DNA of 56,590 nt from Ectothiorhodospiraceae bacterium. Lineage in GTDB: Bacteria; Pseudomonadota; Gammaproteobacteria; Thiohalomonadales; Thiohalomonadaceae. The notes beneath the pieces were generated by a model. That model worked only from the letters and a program-made list of their open reading frames with translations. It ran no database searches and was not told the DNA's origin. Location: the NCBI GenBank assembly GCA_007125455.1, contig SLDE01000019.1, positions 1 to 56,590 of the forward strand, written 5' to 3'. Positions 1 through 8,931 of the stretch are shown one piece after another. Both the position numbers and the translations under genes were made by a program. Position 1 is the first letter of the stretch. Each line of letters opens with the position of its first letter.

Positions 1-679
1 AGCCACCAAGGGCGATCCCCAGGGTGAGAAAGCTCCAGGCAACGACCGTCCAGGGTCGTGACCAGCGGGCCCAGGCCGCGTCCAGGCGACCACTCAGTAA
101 TGCCGCCATGGCAAAGGCAAAACTGACCGCAAAACCGACATAGCCCATGTACAACAGGGGCGGGTGAAAGATCATCCCCGGGTCCTGCAACATCGGGTTG
201 AGATCACGCCCCTCTAGCGGTACCGGGATCATGCGATCGAAGGGGTTTGAGGTGAACACCATGAAGCTGATAAAGCCCACCCCTACCAAGCCCAACACCG
301 CCAGAACGCGGGACAACATCGCCTCGGGCAGGTTGCGCGAAAAGATCGCCACCGCTACCCCCCAGGCAGCAAGGATCAGCACCCAGAGCAGCAGTGAGCC
401 CTCATGGCCACCCCATACCGCCGTGATACGGTACTGCAGGGGCAGGATGCTGTTGGAGTGGTTTGCCACATAGGCGATAGAAAAGTCATGCTGGATAAAG
501 GCCGCCGTGAGACAGGCAAATGCGAGCAACAAAAAGGCAAACTGCCCCCATGCGCTATACCTGGCACTACGCATCCATGCCACACGTCCCGTTGCCGCCC
601 CTGCCAGGGGAAGAATCGATTGAACCACGGCCAATGCCAGTGCAAAAGCCAGGGCAAGCTGTCCTGTTTCAGCGTACAC
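1..679 (-). CDS. ccmF: Cytochrome c-type biogenesis protein CcmF, N-terminal part (cut by window edge)
   Basis: Membrane haem-lyase subunit that attaches haem to apocytochromes c in the periplasm. Reading the minus strand from a GTG at 679 gives an open frame to the window edge, about 226 residues of a family usually near 650. It starts MYAETGQLALAFALALA and contains WGGHEGSLLLWVLILAAWG, the conserved N-terminal region of CcmF/NrfE, followed by several hydrophobic segments. An AAGGA lies six bases before the GTG, which decides the start. No ccmE precedes it; a non-coding stretch separates it from fba. NrfE is the alternative, since the two are close paralogues and downstream genes are not visible. 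Family assignment is firm; the subtype is less so. Confidence 0.85.
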   Translation of the reverse strand, partial: MYAETGQLALAFALALAVVQSILPLAGAATGRVAWMRSARYSAWGQFAFLLLAFACLTAAFIQHDFSIAYVANHSNSILPLQYRITAVWGGHEGSLLLWVLILAAWGVAVAIFSRNLPEAMLSRVLAVLGLVGVGFISFMVFTSNPFDRMIPVPLEGRDLNPMLQDPGMIFHPPLLYMGYVGFAVSFAFAMAALLSGRLDAAWARWSRPWTVVAWSFLTLGIALGG

Positions 680-1092
680 AACAAATCCTTTTTCTGCGCC
701 GTAATGGAGACAAGGCCACCATAGCGCAAGCGAGAAAACTGCGCCTGTTGAGCAGGGGCAGTGTAGATATCAGAAACAATAAGCAGGGGGATGGGTGGTC
801 GAACGTGTCAGTTCACTCATCAGCATGCAGGCCATGCCTTGCCATTTGCTGGCTTTCTCTGCGTCGCCTTGGCGTCGTCCGCCGCTGGCTGCTGCAGCAC
901 CGCGAGCAGTCTCACTGCCCGGCAGTTCATCACCACTCCCCCAACCAACTATTTATGTCTTATACGGCTGATCATACCTGCACCTATTCCCATCTTCAAT
1001 ATCAGGTTATGTACGTTCCAGGGCAAGTGCATTATGTGGGGAGTCCGGGTTTTCTCTGCGCACCTGCTGCGTTGTTGGCCCGGCTTGCAGGA
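680..1092. other. Intergenic region between ccmF and fba
   Basis: About 410 bases lie between the divergent-looking ccmF start and the end of fba. Plus-strand open frames here have unlike-protein composition, with runs of Cys, Arg and Ser, and no recognisable motif. It presumably holds the ccmF promoter, but I see no convincing -35/-10 pair. Confidence 0.5.
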
Positions 1093-1093
1093 C

Positions 1094-1125
1094 AAAAAAA
1101 AGGCGGCATCGCTGCCGCCTTTTTA
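1094..1125 (-). terminator. Rho-independent terminator after fba (bidirectional)
   Basis: A 7-bp stem GGCGGCA/TGCCGCC with a TCGC loop is flanked by A-rich sequence on the left and TTTTT on the right, so it can terminate in both directions. On the minus strand it sits just past the fba stop codon and ends the glycolytic block. Confidence 0.85.
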
Positions 1126-1143
1126 CGCTGACGCTGGAGGTGA

Positions 1144-2208
1144 TTACTTCACCTTGGGTTCCAGCTCACCGGCCGCGTACTTCTGGAACATGGTCTCCAG
1201 TGAGATCGGCTTGATCTTGCTGGCCATGCCGGCGCAACCAAAGGCCTCGTAACGCGCCTGACAGATCCCGGACATGGCCTTGGTGGCCTCCTTGAGGAAC
1301 TTGCGTGGGTCGAAGTTGGCTTTGTTCTCTTCCAGGTGCTTGCGCACTGCACCGGTAGAGGCCATACGCAGGTCGGTGTCGATGTTGACCTTGCGCACGC
1401 CGGACTTGATCCCTTCCACGATCTCCTCAACCGGTACGCCATAGGTCTGACCCATGTCACCACCATAGCTGTTGATGATTTCGAGCCAGTCCTGCGGTAC
1501 GGAAGAGGAGCCGTGCATGACCAGGTGTACGTCAGGGATACGGGCGTTGATCTCCTTCACGCGATCGATGCGCAGGATCTTGCCAGTAGGCTCCTGGGTA
1601 AACTTGTAGGCACCGTGGGAGGTACCGATGGCGATGGCCAGCGCATCAACGCCGGTCTGCTTGACGAAGTCAGCGGCCTCATCGGGATCGGTCAGCAGCA
1701 TGTCCATATCCAGCTTACCTTCGGCGCCGTGGCCGTCTTCTTCACCCATCATGCCGGTTTCCAGGGAACCGAGACAGCCCAGCTCCCCCTCTACCGATAC
1801 GCCGCAGGCGTGGGCCATATCGACCACCTGCTTGGTGACGTTGACGTTGTACTCAAAGGAGCCGGGGGTCTTGCCGTCTTCCATCAGCGAGCCATCCATC
1901 ATCACCGAAGAGAAACCGGACTGAATGGAACGGGCGCAGATCGCCGGTGAGGCACCGTGGTCCTGATGCATGACAACGGGGATGTGGGGGTACATCTCTA
2001 CTGCCGCGTGGATCAGGTGGCGCAGGAAGGGTTCGCCCGCGTAGGAGCGCGCACCGGCAGAACCCTGCAGGATTACCGGGCTGTCAACCGCATCGGCAGC
2101 CTGCATGATGGCATGCACCTGCTCCATGTTGTTGACGTTAAATGCAGGCAGACCATAGCCGTGTTCGGCGGCGTGGTCGAGAAGCTGACGCATGGATACC
2201 AGAGCCAT
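1144..2208 (-). CDS. fba: Fructose-1,6-bisphosphate aldolase, class II (CbbA type)
   Basis: Reversible cleavage of fructose-1,6-bisphosphate to dihydroxyacetone phosphate and glyceraldehyde-3-phosphate; members of this subtype often also handle sedoheptulose-1,7-bisphosphate in the Calvin cycle. The 354-residue product has the zinc-binding HQDHG near residue 83, the GELGCLG segment and the HGSSS phosphate-binding loop. Its length fits the Calvin-cycle type of class II aldolase. A good AAGGAG precedes the ATG. It is the last gene of a minus-strand series tkt-gap-pgk-pyk-fba and is closed by the hairpin at 1094-1125. Confidence 0.95.
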   Translation of the reverse strand: MALVSMRQLLDHAAEHGYGLPAFNVNNMEQVHAIMQAADAVDSPVILQGSAGARSYAGEPFLRHLIHAAVEMYPHIPVVMHQDHGASPAICARSIQSGFSSVMMDGSLMEDGKTPGSFEYNVNVTKQVVDMAHACGVSVEGELGCLGSLETGMMGEEDGHGAEGKLDMDMLLTDPDEAADFVKQTGVDALAIAIGTSHGAYKFTQEPTGKILRIDRVKEINARIPDVHLVMHGSSSVPQDWLEIINSYGGDMGQTYGVPVEEIVEGIKSGVRKVNIDTDLRMASTGAVRKHLEENKANFDPRKFLKEATKAMSGICQARYEAFGCAGMASKIKPISLETMFQKYAAGELEPKVK

Positions 2209-2256
2209 AATGAATCTCCTTGTTACACACTAAAGGTTGAAAAATTGAATCGGGAC

Positions 2257-2271
2257 GGGGCCGGCGGCCCC
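2257..2271 (-). terminator. GC-rich hairpin after pyk
   Basis: GGGGCC-GGC-GGCCCC directly downstream of the pyk stop. On the minus strand a short ATTTTT follows some ten bases later, so this may be a weak or attenuating terminator between pyk and fba rather than a canonical one. Confidence 0.4.
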
Positions 2272-2281
2272 GCAGGTGTCG

Positions 2282-3715
2282 CTAAACCATCTCGCCTACC
2301 TTGACGATCTTCATCGCGTTGGTGCCACCATGCACCCCCATCAGATCGCCCTTGGTAATCACTACCATGTCACCATCACGCACTGCACCACGGCGGCGTA
2401 ATTCATCGATCGCCTCGCGATTGAGCTCGGCATGATCCTGGATCGTGACATCGAAGCTGACCGGATAGACCCCTCGGTAGAGTGTCACCTTGCGACGGGT
2501 CTGTACGTGGCGAGTCATCGCATAGATCGGGATCCCGGAGCTGATGCGCGACATCCACAGAGTGGTCGAACCGGACTCTGTCAGTGCAGCGATCGCCTTC
2601 ACCTTGAGGTGGTTGGCGGTGTACATCGCCGCCATCGCGATCGCCTCGTCGATGTGGGTGAATTCGGTGTTGATACGATGATCCGAAGTGGTCGCCACGC
2701 GCTGCTTTTCCGCTTCCATGCAGACACGATGCATCGCTGCAACGGCCTTGTCAGGGTATTTACCGGTGGCGGTCTCGGCACTCAGCATGATCGCATCGGT
2801 ACCATCGAGCACCGCATTGGCCACGTCGAAGACCTCGGCGCGGGTCGGGATCTGGTTCTCGATCATCGACTCCATCATCTGGGTCGCGGTGATCACCGCG
2901 CGGTTCATGCTGCGCGCCTGACGGATCAGCTGCTTCTGCACCGGGGGCAGCGCGGCATCGCCGATCTCAACCCCAAGGTCACCACGGGCGATCATAATGG
3001 CGTCGGAGGCGGCGATGATCTCATCGATCACCTCCAGTGCCTCGGCCCGTTCGATCTTGGCGACGATATCACCACGACCACCGGCAGCCACGAACAACTC
3101 ACGGGCCTCGTTAACATCGGCGGCGGTGCGCGGGAAGGAGACAGCCAGGTAGTCGGCCTCCATCTTCGCGGCGGTCTTGATGTCCTCGCGGTCTTTCTCG
3201 GTCAGTGCCGGTGCGGAGAGCCCACCGCCCTGACGATTGATCCCCTTGCGATCGGAAAGGGCACCACCGACCACCACACGGCAATTGATCCGTGTCCCCT
3301 CGACGTTATCGACCCACAGAACCAAACGTCCGTCATCAAGCAGCAGGGTATCACCACGGCTCACATCATCGGGCAGTTGCTTGTAGGCCAAACCGACGCG
3401 CTCATCGTCGCCGTCGTCGCGGCCACAGGCGGTATCAAGGCAAAAATTACCGCCCTCAACCAAAGTCACCTTGCCGTTGCGGAAGTTCTCGATGCGGATC
3501 TTGGGCCCCTGCAGGTCGCACAGTACCCCAACTTGTCGCCCGTGGGCGCGGGCACGGTTGCGCACCCGCTCGGCGCGCTCAATGTGTTCTTCCGGAGCAC
3601 CGTGCGAGAAATTGATGCGGACCACATCCACACCCGCCTCAATTACCTTGTCGAGAACCTTGGGATCGTCGGTGGCCGGACCTAATGTTGCCAGTATTTT
3701 CGTTCGTCTTTGCAT
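2282..3715 (-). CDS. pyk: Pyruvate kinase
   Basis: Converts phosphoenolpyruvate and ADP to pyruvate and ATP. The 477-residue product begins MQRRTKILATLGPATDD, the standard N-terminus of the family, and has GDLGVEIG and TATQMMESMI active-site segments and a C-terminal regulatory domain. The frame stays open upstream to 3790, but the extra 25 residues do not resemble the family, and AAAGAGA lies just before the ATG at 3715, so I take that start. It lies between pgk and fba. Being essentially glycolytic, its presence means the block serves carbon flow out of triose phosphates as well as sugar-phosphate interconversion. Confidence 0.95.
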   Translation of the reverse strand: MQRRTKILATLGPATDDPKVLDKVIEAGVDVVRINFSHGAPEEHIERAERVRNRARAHGRQVGVLCDLQGPKIRIENFRNGKVTLVEGGNFCLDTACGRDDGDDERVGLAYKQLPDDVSRGDTLLLDDGRLVLWVDNVEGTRINCRVVVGGALSDRKGINRQGGGLSAPALTEKDREDIKTAAKMEADYLAVSFPRTAADVNEARELFVAAGGRGDIVAKIERAEALEVIDEIIAASDAIMIARGDLGVEIGDAALPPVQKQLIRQARSMNRAVITATQMMESMIENQIPTRAEVFDVANAVLDGTDAIMLSAETATGKYPDKAVAAMHRVCMEAEKQRVATTSDHRINTEFTHIDEAIAMAAMYTANHLKVKAIAALTESGSTTLWMSRISSGIPIYAMTRHVQTRRKVTLYRGVYPVSFDVTIQDHAELNREAIDELRRRGAVRDGDMVVITKGDLMGVHGGTNAMKIVKVGEMV

Positions 3716-3791
3716 ATTCTCTTTTACGCTAGCGGGTTTCGTCTGGCGGAGCAGCCGATGGGCGACGGCCCCGTTACCCGAAACAATCAAT

Positions 3792-3839
3792 GGATAACCA
3801 GGGGATCACCCTACGGGTGCCTCACACCCCTTGTTATCC
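3792..3839. repeat. Nested inverted repeat between pgk and pyk
   Basis: A 13-base arm GGATAACCAGGGG pairs with CCCCTTGTTATCC with one mismatch. Inside it is a second hairpin, CACCC-TAC-GGGTG. It lies about 90 bases past the pgk stop on the minus strand and about 75 bases before the pyk start. No U-tract follows, so a processing or attenuation role is as likely as termination. Confidence 0.6.
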
Positions 3840-3930
3840 GAAATCCATCCAGTATTACCCTGCCCGCCGGGGGCAAGCTAGCCAGTAGTTCATACTGTAC
3901 GCTATACCCCAGCGGTGCAATAACTCAATC

Positions 3931-5112
3931 TTAGGCCTTGGCGCGCTCTTCCAGCATCGCCACGGCGGGGAGGGTCTTGCCTTCGAGGAATTCGAGGAAG
4001 GCCCCACCGGCGGTGGAGATGTAGGACACGCGCTCATAAATGTCGTACTTCTGGATAGCGGCAATGGTATCGCCACCACCGGCGATGGAGAAGCCGTCGG
4101 AATCGGCAATCGCCAGGCCCATGGCCTTGGTACCCTCACCGAATTGATCAAACTCGAACACCCCAACCGGGCCATTCCATACGATGGTGCCAGCGCTCTT
4201 GAGCATCCCGGCGTACTGCTTGGCAGTCTCGGGACCAACATCGAAGATCATCTCATCATCGGCCACTTCATTCACCTTCTTGACAGTGGCTTCGGCATTC
4301 TCGGCAAACTCTTTGCCTACGATCACATCAACAGGTACCGGGATCTCGCCGCCCTTCTCCTTCGCGGCGGCCATCAGGCGCTTGGCCTCGTCGATCAGAT
4401 CGGCCTCGAACAGGGACTTGCCTACATTGTAGCCTGCTGCGGCGATAAAGGTATTGGCAATGCCACCGCCTACAATCAACTGATCCACCTTGGTGGAGAG
4501 TGACTCGAGTACGGTCAGCTTGGTAGAGACCTTGGAGCCACCAACGATGGCCACCATCGGGCGGGCAGGCTGGGCCAGTGCCTTGTTCAGCGCGTCCAGC
4601 TCTTCGGCCAGCAGCAGACCGGCGCAGGCCACCGGGGCAAACTTGCCGGCACCATGGGTGGAGGCCTGGGCGCGGTGGGCGGTGCCAAAGGCATCCATCA
4701 CGTAAACATCGCACAGCGCGGCGTATTTTTTGGCCAGTTCTTCGTTGTCCTTCTTCTCGCCAGCGTTGAACCGTACGTTCTCCAGCAGCACCACCTCACC
4801 GTCGGCAACCTCAACACCACCTTCAAGGTAGTCCTTGATCAGACGTACCGGCTTACCCAGCTTGCTGCCCATATCATCGGCGATAGGCTGCAGTGAGTTT
4901 TCCTCATCGGCTACGCCCTCTTCCGGGCGGCCACGATGGGACATCACCATGACCTTGGCACCAGCCTTGAGGCAATGTTCAATGGTGGGCATGGAAGCGG
5001 CGATGCGGGCGTCGGAGGTCACCTTGCCGTCTTTTACGGGCACATTGAGGTCGGCACGGATCAGTACGCGCTTACCGGCGAGGTCGAGATCGGTCAGTTT
5101 GGTAAAGGACAT
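3931..5112 (-). CDS. pgk: Phosphoglycerate kinase
   Basis: Interconverts 1,3-bisphosphoglycerate and 3-phosphoglycerate with ATP. The 393-residue product shows the substrate-binding RADLNVP near the N-terminus, SHRGRP, GGSKVSTKL and the C-terminal nucleotide loop GGGDTIAAI; the length is normal. A clear GGGAG lies before the ATG. It is downstream of gap, separated by the long palindrome at 5180-5271, an arrangement common in proteobacterial gap-pgk operons. Confidence 0.96.
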   Translation of the reverse strand: MSFTKLTDLDLAGKRVLIRADLNVPVKDGKVTSDARIAASMPTIEHCLKAGAKVMVMSHRGRPEEGVADEENSLQPIADDMGSKLGKPVRLIKDYLEGGVEVADGEVVLLENVRFNAGEKKDNEELAKKYAALCDVYVMDAFGTAHRAQASTHGAGKFAPVACAGLLLAEELDALNKALAQPARPMVAIVGGSKVSTKLTVLESLSTKVDQLIVGGGIANTFIAAAGYNVGKSLFEADLIDEAKRLMAAAKEKGGEIPVPVDVIVGKEFAENAEATVKKVNEVADDEMIFDVGPETAKQYAGMLKSAGTIVWNGPVGVFEFDQFGEGTKAMGLAIADSDGFSIAGGGDTIAAIQKYDIYERVSYISTAGGAFLEFLEGKTLPAVAMLEERAKA

Positions 5113-5179
5113 GTAAAAACTCCCTGGTAAAGTGAAAGTTATTGGCCAAAGCGGCCCTTGGCGAATAACTCTTTGGAAC

Positions 5180-5271
5180 AGCTGAAAGTAACAAGATACA
5201 AGCTATAAGATTCGTGGCGGTGGCCCGCCACGCTAAATCTTTTCTCTTTACGCTTGTATCTTGTTAGCTGC
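5180..5271. repeat. Tandem-heptamer palindrome between gap and pgk
   Basis: A large imperfect palindrome fills the gap/pgk intergenic space. The left arm carries AAGATAC-AAGCTAT-AAGATTC; the right arm, read on the other strand, carries AAGATAC-AAGCGTA-AAGAGAA-AAGATTT. The arms converge on a perfect GTGGCGG-TGGC-CCGCCAC hairpin. The outer TAACAAGATACAAGC matches its partner exactly. The seven-base period with a constant AAG is plain by eye. It ends one base before the gap stop codon. It resembles the elements at 10098, 11721, 31734 and 52945. Confidence 0.8.
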
Positions 5272-5272
5272 C

Positions 5273-6274
5273 TTACTTAGCTACATGCTCAACAAAGCGC
5301 AGCATGTTGCAGGTATAGCCATACTCATTGTCGTACCAGGCCACCAGCTTGACGAAGGTGCCGTCCAGTGCGATACCGGCCTCTGCGTCGAAGATGGAGG
5401 AGAAGCCTACCCCACGGAAGTCGGTAGAAACCACCTTCTCGTCGGTGTAGCCCAGGGTCTTGCTCATATCGCCGGACTCGGAGGCCTTCTTCATCGCGGC
5501 ACAGATGTCTTCGTACTTGGCATCCTTGTCCAGCTCGACGGTCAGGTCGACCACGGAGACATCGGAGGTGGGTACACGGAAGGCCATGCCGGTCAGCTTG
5601 CCATTCAGCTCAGGCAGCACCTTGCCTACCGCCTTGGCGGCACCGGTGGAGGACGGGATGATGTTCTCCAGGATACCACGACCACCGCGCCAATCCTTCT
5701 GGGAAGGGCCGTCGACGGTCTTCTGGGTCGCGGTGGCGGCGTGCACGGTGGTCATCAGGCCGCGCTTGATGCCCCAGTTGTCGTGCAGGACCTTGGCCAC
5801 CGGGGCCAGGCAGTTGGTGGTGCAGGACGCCGCAGAGACGATCTTTTCGCCAGCATAGTCGTTGTGGTTAACACCATAAACGAACATGGGGGTGGCGTCC
5901 TTGGAAGGTGCGGACTGTACGACCTTCTTGGCACCGGCGTCGATATGCTTCTGGCAGGTCTCTTCGGTGAGGAAGAAGCCGGTACACTCAAGTACGATAT
6001 CCACATCGATGTCGCCCCACTTCAGCTCGGCAGGGTCACGCTCGGCGGTCAGGCGGATGGTCTTGCCGTTCACCACCAGGTTGTTGCCACTGACGGAGAC
6101 ATCACCGTCAAAACGGCCGTGTACGGAGTCGTACTTGAGCATGTAGGCGAGGTAATCGGCGTCGAGCAGGTCGTTGATACCGACCACTTCAATACCCGGG
6201 AAGTCCTTGGCGATTGCACGGAAGGCCATACGGCCGATGCGGCCAAAACCGTTGATACCTACTTTGATAGTCAT
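5273..6274 (-). CDS. gap: Glyceraldehyde-3-phosphate dehydrogenase, type I
   Basis: NAD-dependent oxidation and phosphorylation of glyceraldehyde-3-phosphate, or the reverse in gluconeogenesis and carbon fixation. The 333-residue product has the Rossmann start INGFGRIGR, IND at residues 33-35, the catalytic SCTTNC with Cys151, and the C-terminal WYDNEYGY. Asp35 favours NAD, though that residue alone does not settle cofactor use in autotrophs. A TCTCCT complement before the ATG gives a good ribosome site. It lies between tkt and pgk on the same strand. Confidence 0.97.
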   Translation of the reverse strand: MTIKVGINGFGRIGRMAFRAIAKDFPGIEVVGINDLLDADYLAYMLKYDSVHGRFDGDVSVSGNNLVVNGKTIRLTAERDPAELKWGDIDVDIVLECTGFFLTEETCQKHIDAGAKKVVQSAPSKDATPMFVYGVNHNDYAGEKIVSAASCTTNCLAPVAKVLHDNWGIKRGLMTTVHAATATQKTVDGPSQKDWRGGRGILENIIPSSTGAAKAVGKVLPELNGKLTGMAFRVPTSDVSVVDLTVELDKDAKYEDICAAMKKASESGDMSKTLGYTDEKVVSTDFRGVGFSSIFDAEAGIALDGTFVKLVAWYDNEYGYTCNMLRFVEHVAK

Positions 6275-6341
6275 CTGTTATTTTCTCCTGTTAAACGTGA
6301 TAGTCACTCTGACCGGCCGAGCCGGTACGGGAAACTTCATC

Positions 6342-6416
6342 TCAGGCCAGGCCTGAATCAGGTCATGGTGGCTATACCACTCGTATGCTGCGACAGGTGG
6401 TGACGAGCACCACCTG
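6342..6416. repeat. Two palindromes between tkt and gap
   Basis: TCAGGCC-A-GGCCTGA (6342-6356) and CAGGTGGTG-ACGAG-CACCACCTG (6394-6416) lie in the 150-base gap between tkt and gap. The second is a strong 9-bp stem ten bases past the tkt stop on the minus strand. It lacks a U-tract and may stabilise the tkt 3' end or act with Rho. Confidence 0.6.
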
Positions 6417-6425
6417 CCACGGGAC

Positions 6426-8414
6426 TTACATGACTTCGTTGACCGCCTTAACGACGTTCTCAACAGTGAAGCCAAACTCCTTGAACAGCTCGCCGGCCGG
6501 GGCAGACTCGCCAAAGCGATCCAGACCGATCACCTTGCCGTTCAGGCCTACGTACTTGTACCAGGCAGCCGTCACACCGGCCTCTACGGCAACACGGGCG
6601 GTCACAGCAGCAGGCAGAACACTTTCGCGGTAGGCGGCGTCCTGGGCGTCGAAGGTCTCAACGGAGGGCATGGAGACCACGCGGATCTTCTTGCCGGAGA
6701 GCTCGTCGGCGGCCTTGATGGCCAGATCCACTTCGGAACCGGTGGCGATGATGATCGCATCGGGGGTGCCGTCACAATCCTTCAACACATAACCGCCCTT
6801 GGTGATGTTGGCGATCTGTGCATCGTCACGGCTCTGGTGGGCCAGGTTCTGACGCGAGAAGATCAGGCAGCTGGGGCCATCCTTCTTCTCGATCGCCTGC
6901 TGCCAGGCCACGGCGGTCTCGACCGAGTCACAGGGACGCCATACCGACATGTTGGGGATCATGCGCAGGGTGGGGATCTGCTCGACCGGCTGATGGGTCG
7001 GGCCATCTTCACCCAGGCCGATGGAATCATGGGTGTAGACAAAGATCGAACGCTGCTTCATCAGCGCCGCCATGCGCAGGGCATTACGGGCATATTCGGA
7101 GAACATCAGGAAGGTGCCACCGAAGGGAATAAAGCCGCCGTGCAGGGCCACACCGTTCATGATGGCAGACATGCCGAACTCACGTACACCATAGCTGATG
7201 TAGTTGCCGTCGGCCACGGTATTGGTGATGGCCTTGGCCTCGCTCCAGCTGGTCAGGTTGGAGGGGGACAGGTCGGCAGAGCCGCCCAGGAATTCCGGCA
7301 GCGCCTTGGCATAGGCTTCGATGCTGTTCTGTGAGGCCTTGCGGGTAGCCGGGTTGTCGCCCTTTTCATTACAGGCCTTGATGAAGGACTCGGCGGTCTC
7401 CTTCCAGTTGGCGGCCAGTTCGCCCTTCATGCGGCGCTCAAACTCCGCGGCTTCCTTGGGGAAGGCGGCCTTGTAGGCTTCAAACTTCTCCGCCCAGCTC
7501 TTCTCGACCTCGGCACCCTTGGCCTTGGCATCCCAACCGGCATAGACATCTTCCGGGATCACGAACGGGTCGTGCGGCCAGCCCAGGTTTTCACGGGTAG
7601 CCTTGATTTCGTCGTCACCCAGCGGGGCACCGTGGCAATCGTGGCTGCCGCACAGGTTGGGAGAGCCGTAACCGATAACGGTCTTGCAACAAACCAGGGT
7701 GGGCTTGTTGTTAACCGACTTGGCTTCATGGATGGCCTTGTCGATGGCCTCGGCGTTATGCCCGTCTACATCACGGATTACGTGCCAGCCATAGGCCTCG
7801 AAGCGCTTGGCCACGTCTTCGTCAAACCAGTTGTCGGTGTGGCCATCGATGCTGATGCCATTATCGTCCCAGAAGGCCACCAGCTTGCCCAGACCCAGGG
7901 TACCAGCGAGCGCACAGGCCTCGTGGGAAACCCCTTCCATCATGCAGCCATCGCCCAGGAAGACGTAGGTGTAATGATCCACAATGTGGTGACCGTCACG
8001 ATTGAACTGGGCGGCGAGGGTACGCTCGGCCAGGGCCATGCCCACGCCGTTGCTGATCCCCTGCCCCAGTGGGCCGGTGGTGGTTTCGATACCGGGTGCG
8101 TAACCGTACTCCGGGTGACCTGGGGTCTTGGAGTGCAGCTGACGGAAGTTTTTCAGGTCGTCCATGCTCAGCTCGTAGCCGGTCAGGTGCAACAGCGAGT
8201 AGATCAGCATCGAGCCATGGCCGTTGGAGAGGATGAAGCGGTCGCGGTCATACCACTGTGGGTTGGCCGGGTTGTGCTTCATGTGGCCATTCCACAGCAC
8301 TTCGGCGATGTCGGCCATACCCATAGGTGCACCGGGATGGCCGGACTTGGCCTTCTGTACCGCATCCATGCTCAGGGCACGGATGGCGTTGGCTAGATCT
8401 TTACGGCTTGGCAT
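6426..8414 (-). CDS. tkt: Transketolase
   Basis: Thiamine-diphosphate enzyme moving two-carbon units between ketoses and aldoses in the pentose phosphate and Calvin cycles. The 662-residue product is of full family length with GHPGAPMGMA near the N-terminus, the thiamine-binding GDGCMMEGVSHEA, and the pyrimidine-domain segments GLGEDGPTHQP and SVWRPCD. A GGAG sits close upstream of the ATG. It heads the minus-strand block and faces metK across a 517-base intergenic region. With gap, pgk and fba this gives most of the sugar-phosphate part of the Calvin cycle. Confidence 0.97.
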   Translation of the reverse strand: MPSRKDLANAIRALSMDAVQKAKSGHPGAPMGMADIAEVLWNGHMKHNPANPQWYDRDRFILSNGHGSMLIYSLLHLTGYELSMDDLKNFRQLHSKTPGHPEYGYAPGIETTTGPLGQGISNGVGMALAERTLAAQFNRDGHHIVDHYTYVFLGDGCMMEGVSHEACALAGTLGLGKLVAFWDDNGISIDGHTDNWFDEDVAKRFEAYGWHVIRDVDGHNAEAIDKAIHEAKSVNNKPTLVCCKTVIGYGSPNLCGSHDCHGAPLGDDEIKATRENLGWPHDPFVIPEDVYAGWDAKAKGAEVEKSWAEKFEAYKAAFPKEAAEFERRMKGELAANWKETAESFIKACNEKGDNPATRKASQNSIEAYAKALPEFLGGSADLSPSNLTSWSEAKAITNTVADGNYISYGVREFGMSAIMNGVALHGGFIPFGGTFLMFSEYARNALRMAALMKQRSIFVYTHDSIGLGEDGPTHQPVEQIPTLRMIPNMSVWRPCDSVETAVAWQQAIEKKDGPSCLIFSRQNLAHQSRDDAQIANITKGGYVLKDCDGTPDAIIIATGSEVDLAIKAADELSGKKIRVVSMPSVETFDAQDAAYRESVLPAAVTARVAVEAGVTAAWYKYVGLNGKVIGLDRFGESAPAGELFKEFGFTVENVVKAVNEVM

Positions 8415-8931
8415 GTAAATCTCCTTAGAACAATAAATAAAAAATCAAGTGCATTGCAGCCGTCGGGGGAGTCACCCTTCTACCGAAGGCCTGCTCACTC
8501 GGCGTCGCAGCTGGTTGTATTAAATTCATTCCCCAAAACGCTGACAGTCTTGTTATCGAGCAGTGTCTATCGCCGTCCTTAACGAAGCCTCACAGGACCA
8601 TCGGGATAGCACCACATGGCGTATTTTTATGCCCGATACCCTGGGGTCTGCGTCAGCAAGCGTGCTATTGCGGGTATCATCGAACGGCTGATTCTCACCT
8701 ATCTTTTTGCTCCGAGCAAGCCCAATATCCGCTCAGGAGGGGAAATTATGCTATATTTCAAACACATAAATTAAACCTATACACCAGCAAAATCCCCTTG
8801 GGGGATGCCCCTGACAGCTCATCCCCTTGCAAATCTGGATCAGCGCGCCAATTGGTATATACTGCGCAGTTCACCGTGATGTTATGGTTTACGCCAGTAT
8901 TCAAGCAAACCGTCAAGGATCTCCAAAAGCA
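8415..8931. other. Divergent tkt/metK regulatory region
   Basis: Over 500 bases without a credible gene. It holds the outward promoters for tkt and metK, a hairpin with GATACCC/GGGTATC outer arms and GCAA/TTGC inner arms at about 8636-8678, and a compact ATCCCC-GGGGAT hairpin at 8792-8806. I looked for a SAM riboswitch before metK and did not see one. Confidence 0.6.
8858..8863 (+). promoter_or_regulatory. Possible sigma-70 -10 element for metK
   Basis: TATACT lies within GGTATATACT about 70 bases before the metK start. A -35 at the right distance is weak (CTGGAT, 17 bases upstream), so this is a tentative call. Confidence 0.35.

Noticed and set aside
791..1252. Plus-strand frame with hydrophobic stretches between ccmF and fba
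   Set aside because: It runs through the fba terminator into the fba gene, has odd composition and no ribosome site.
2432..3685. A 417-codon open frame on the plus strand across pyk
   Set aside because: Antisense to a clear pyruvate kinase; rich in His, Gly, Asp and Arg in the way GC-rich shadow frames are.
5261..6403. A 380-codon open frame on the plus strand across gap
   Set aside because: Antisense shadow of glyceraldehyde-3-phosphate dehydrogenase, no recognisable motifs.
8415..8931. SAM riboswitch in front of metK
   Set aside because: I looked for the conserved cores of the known SAM classes and could not find any.
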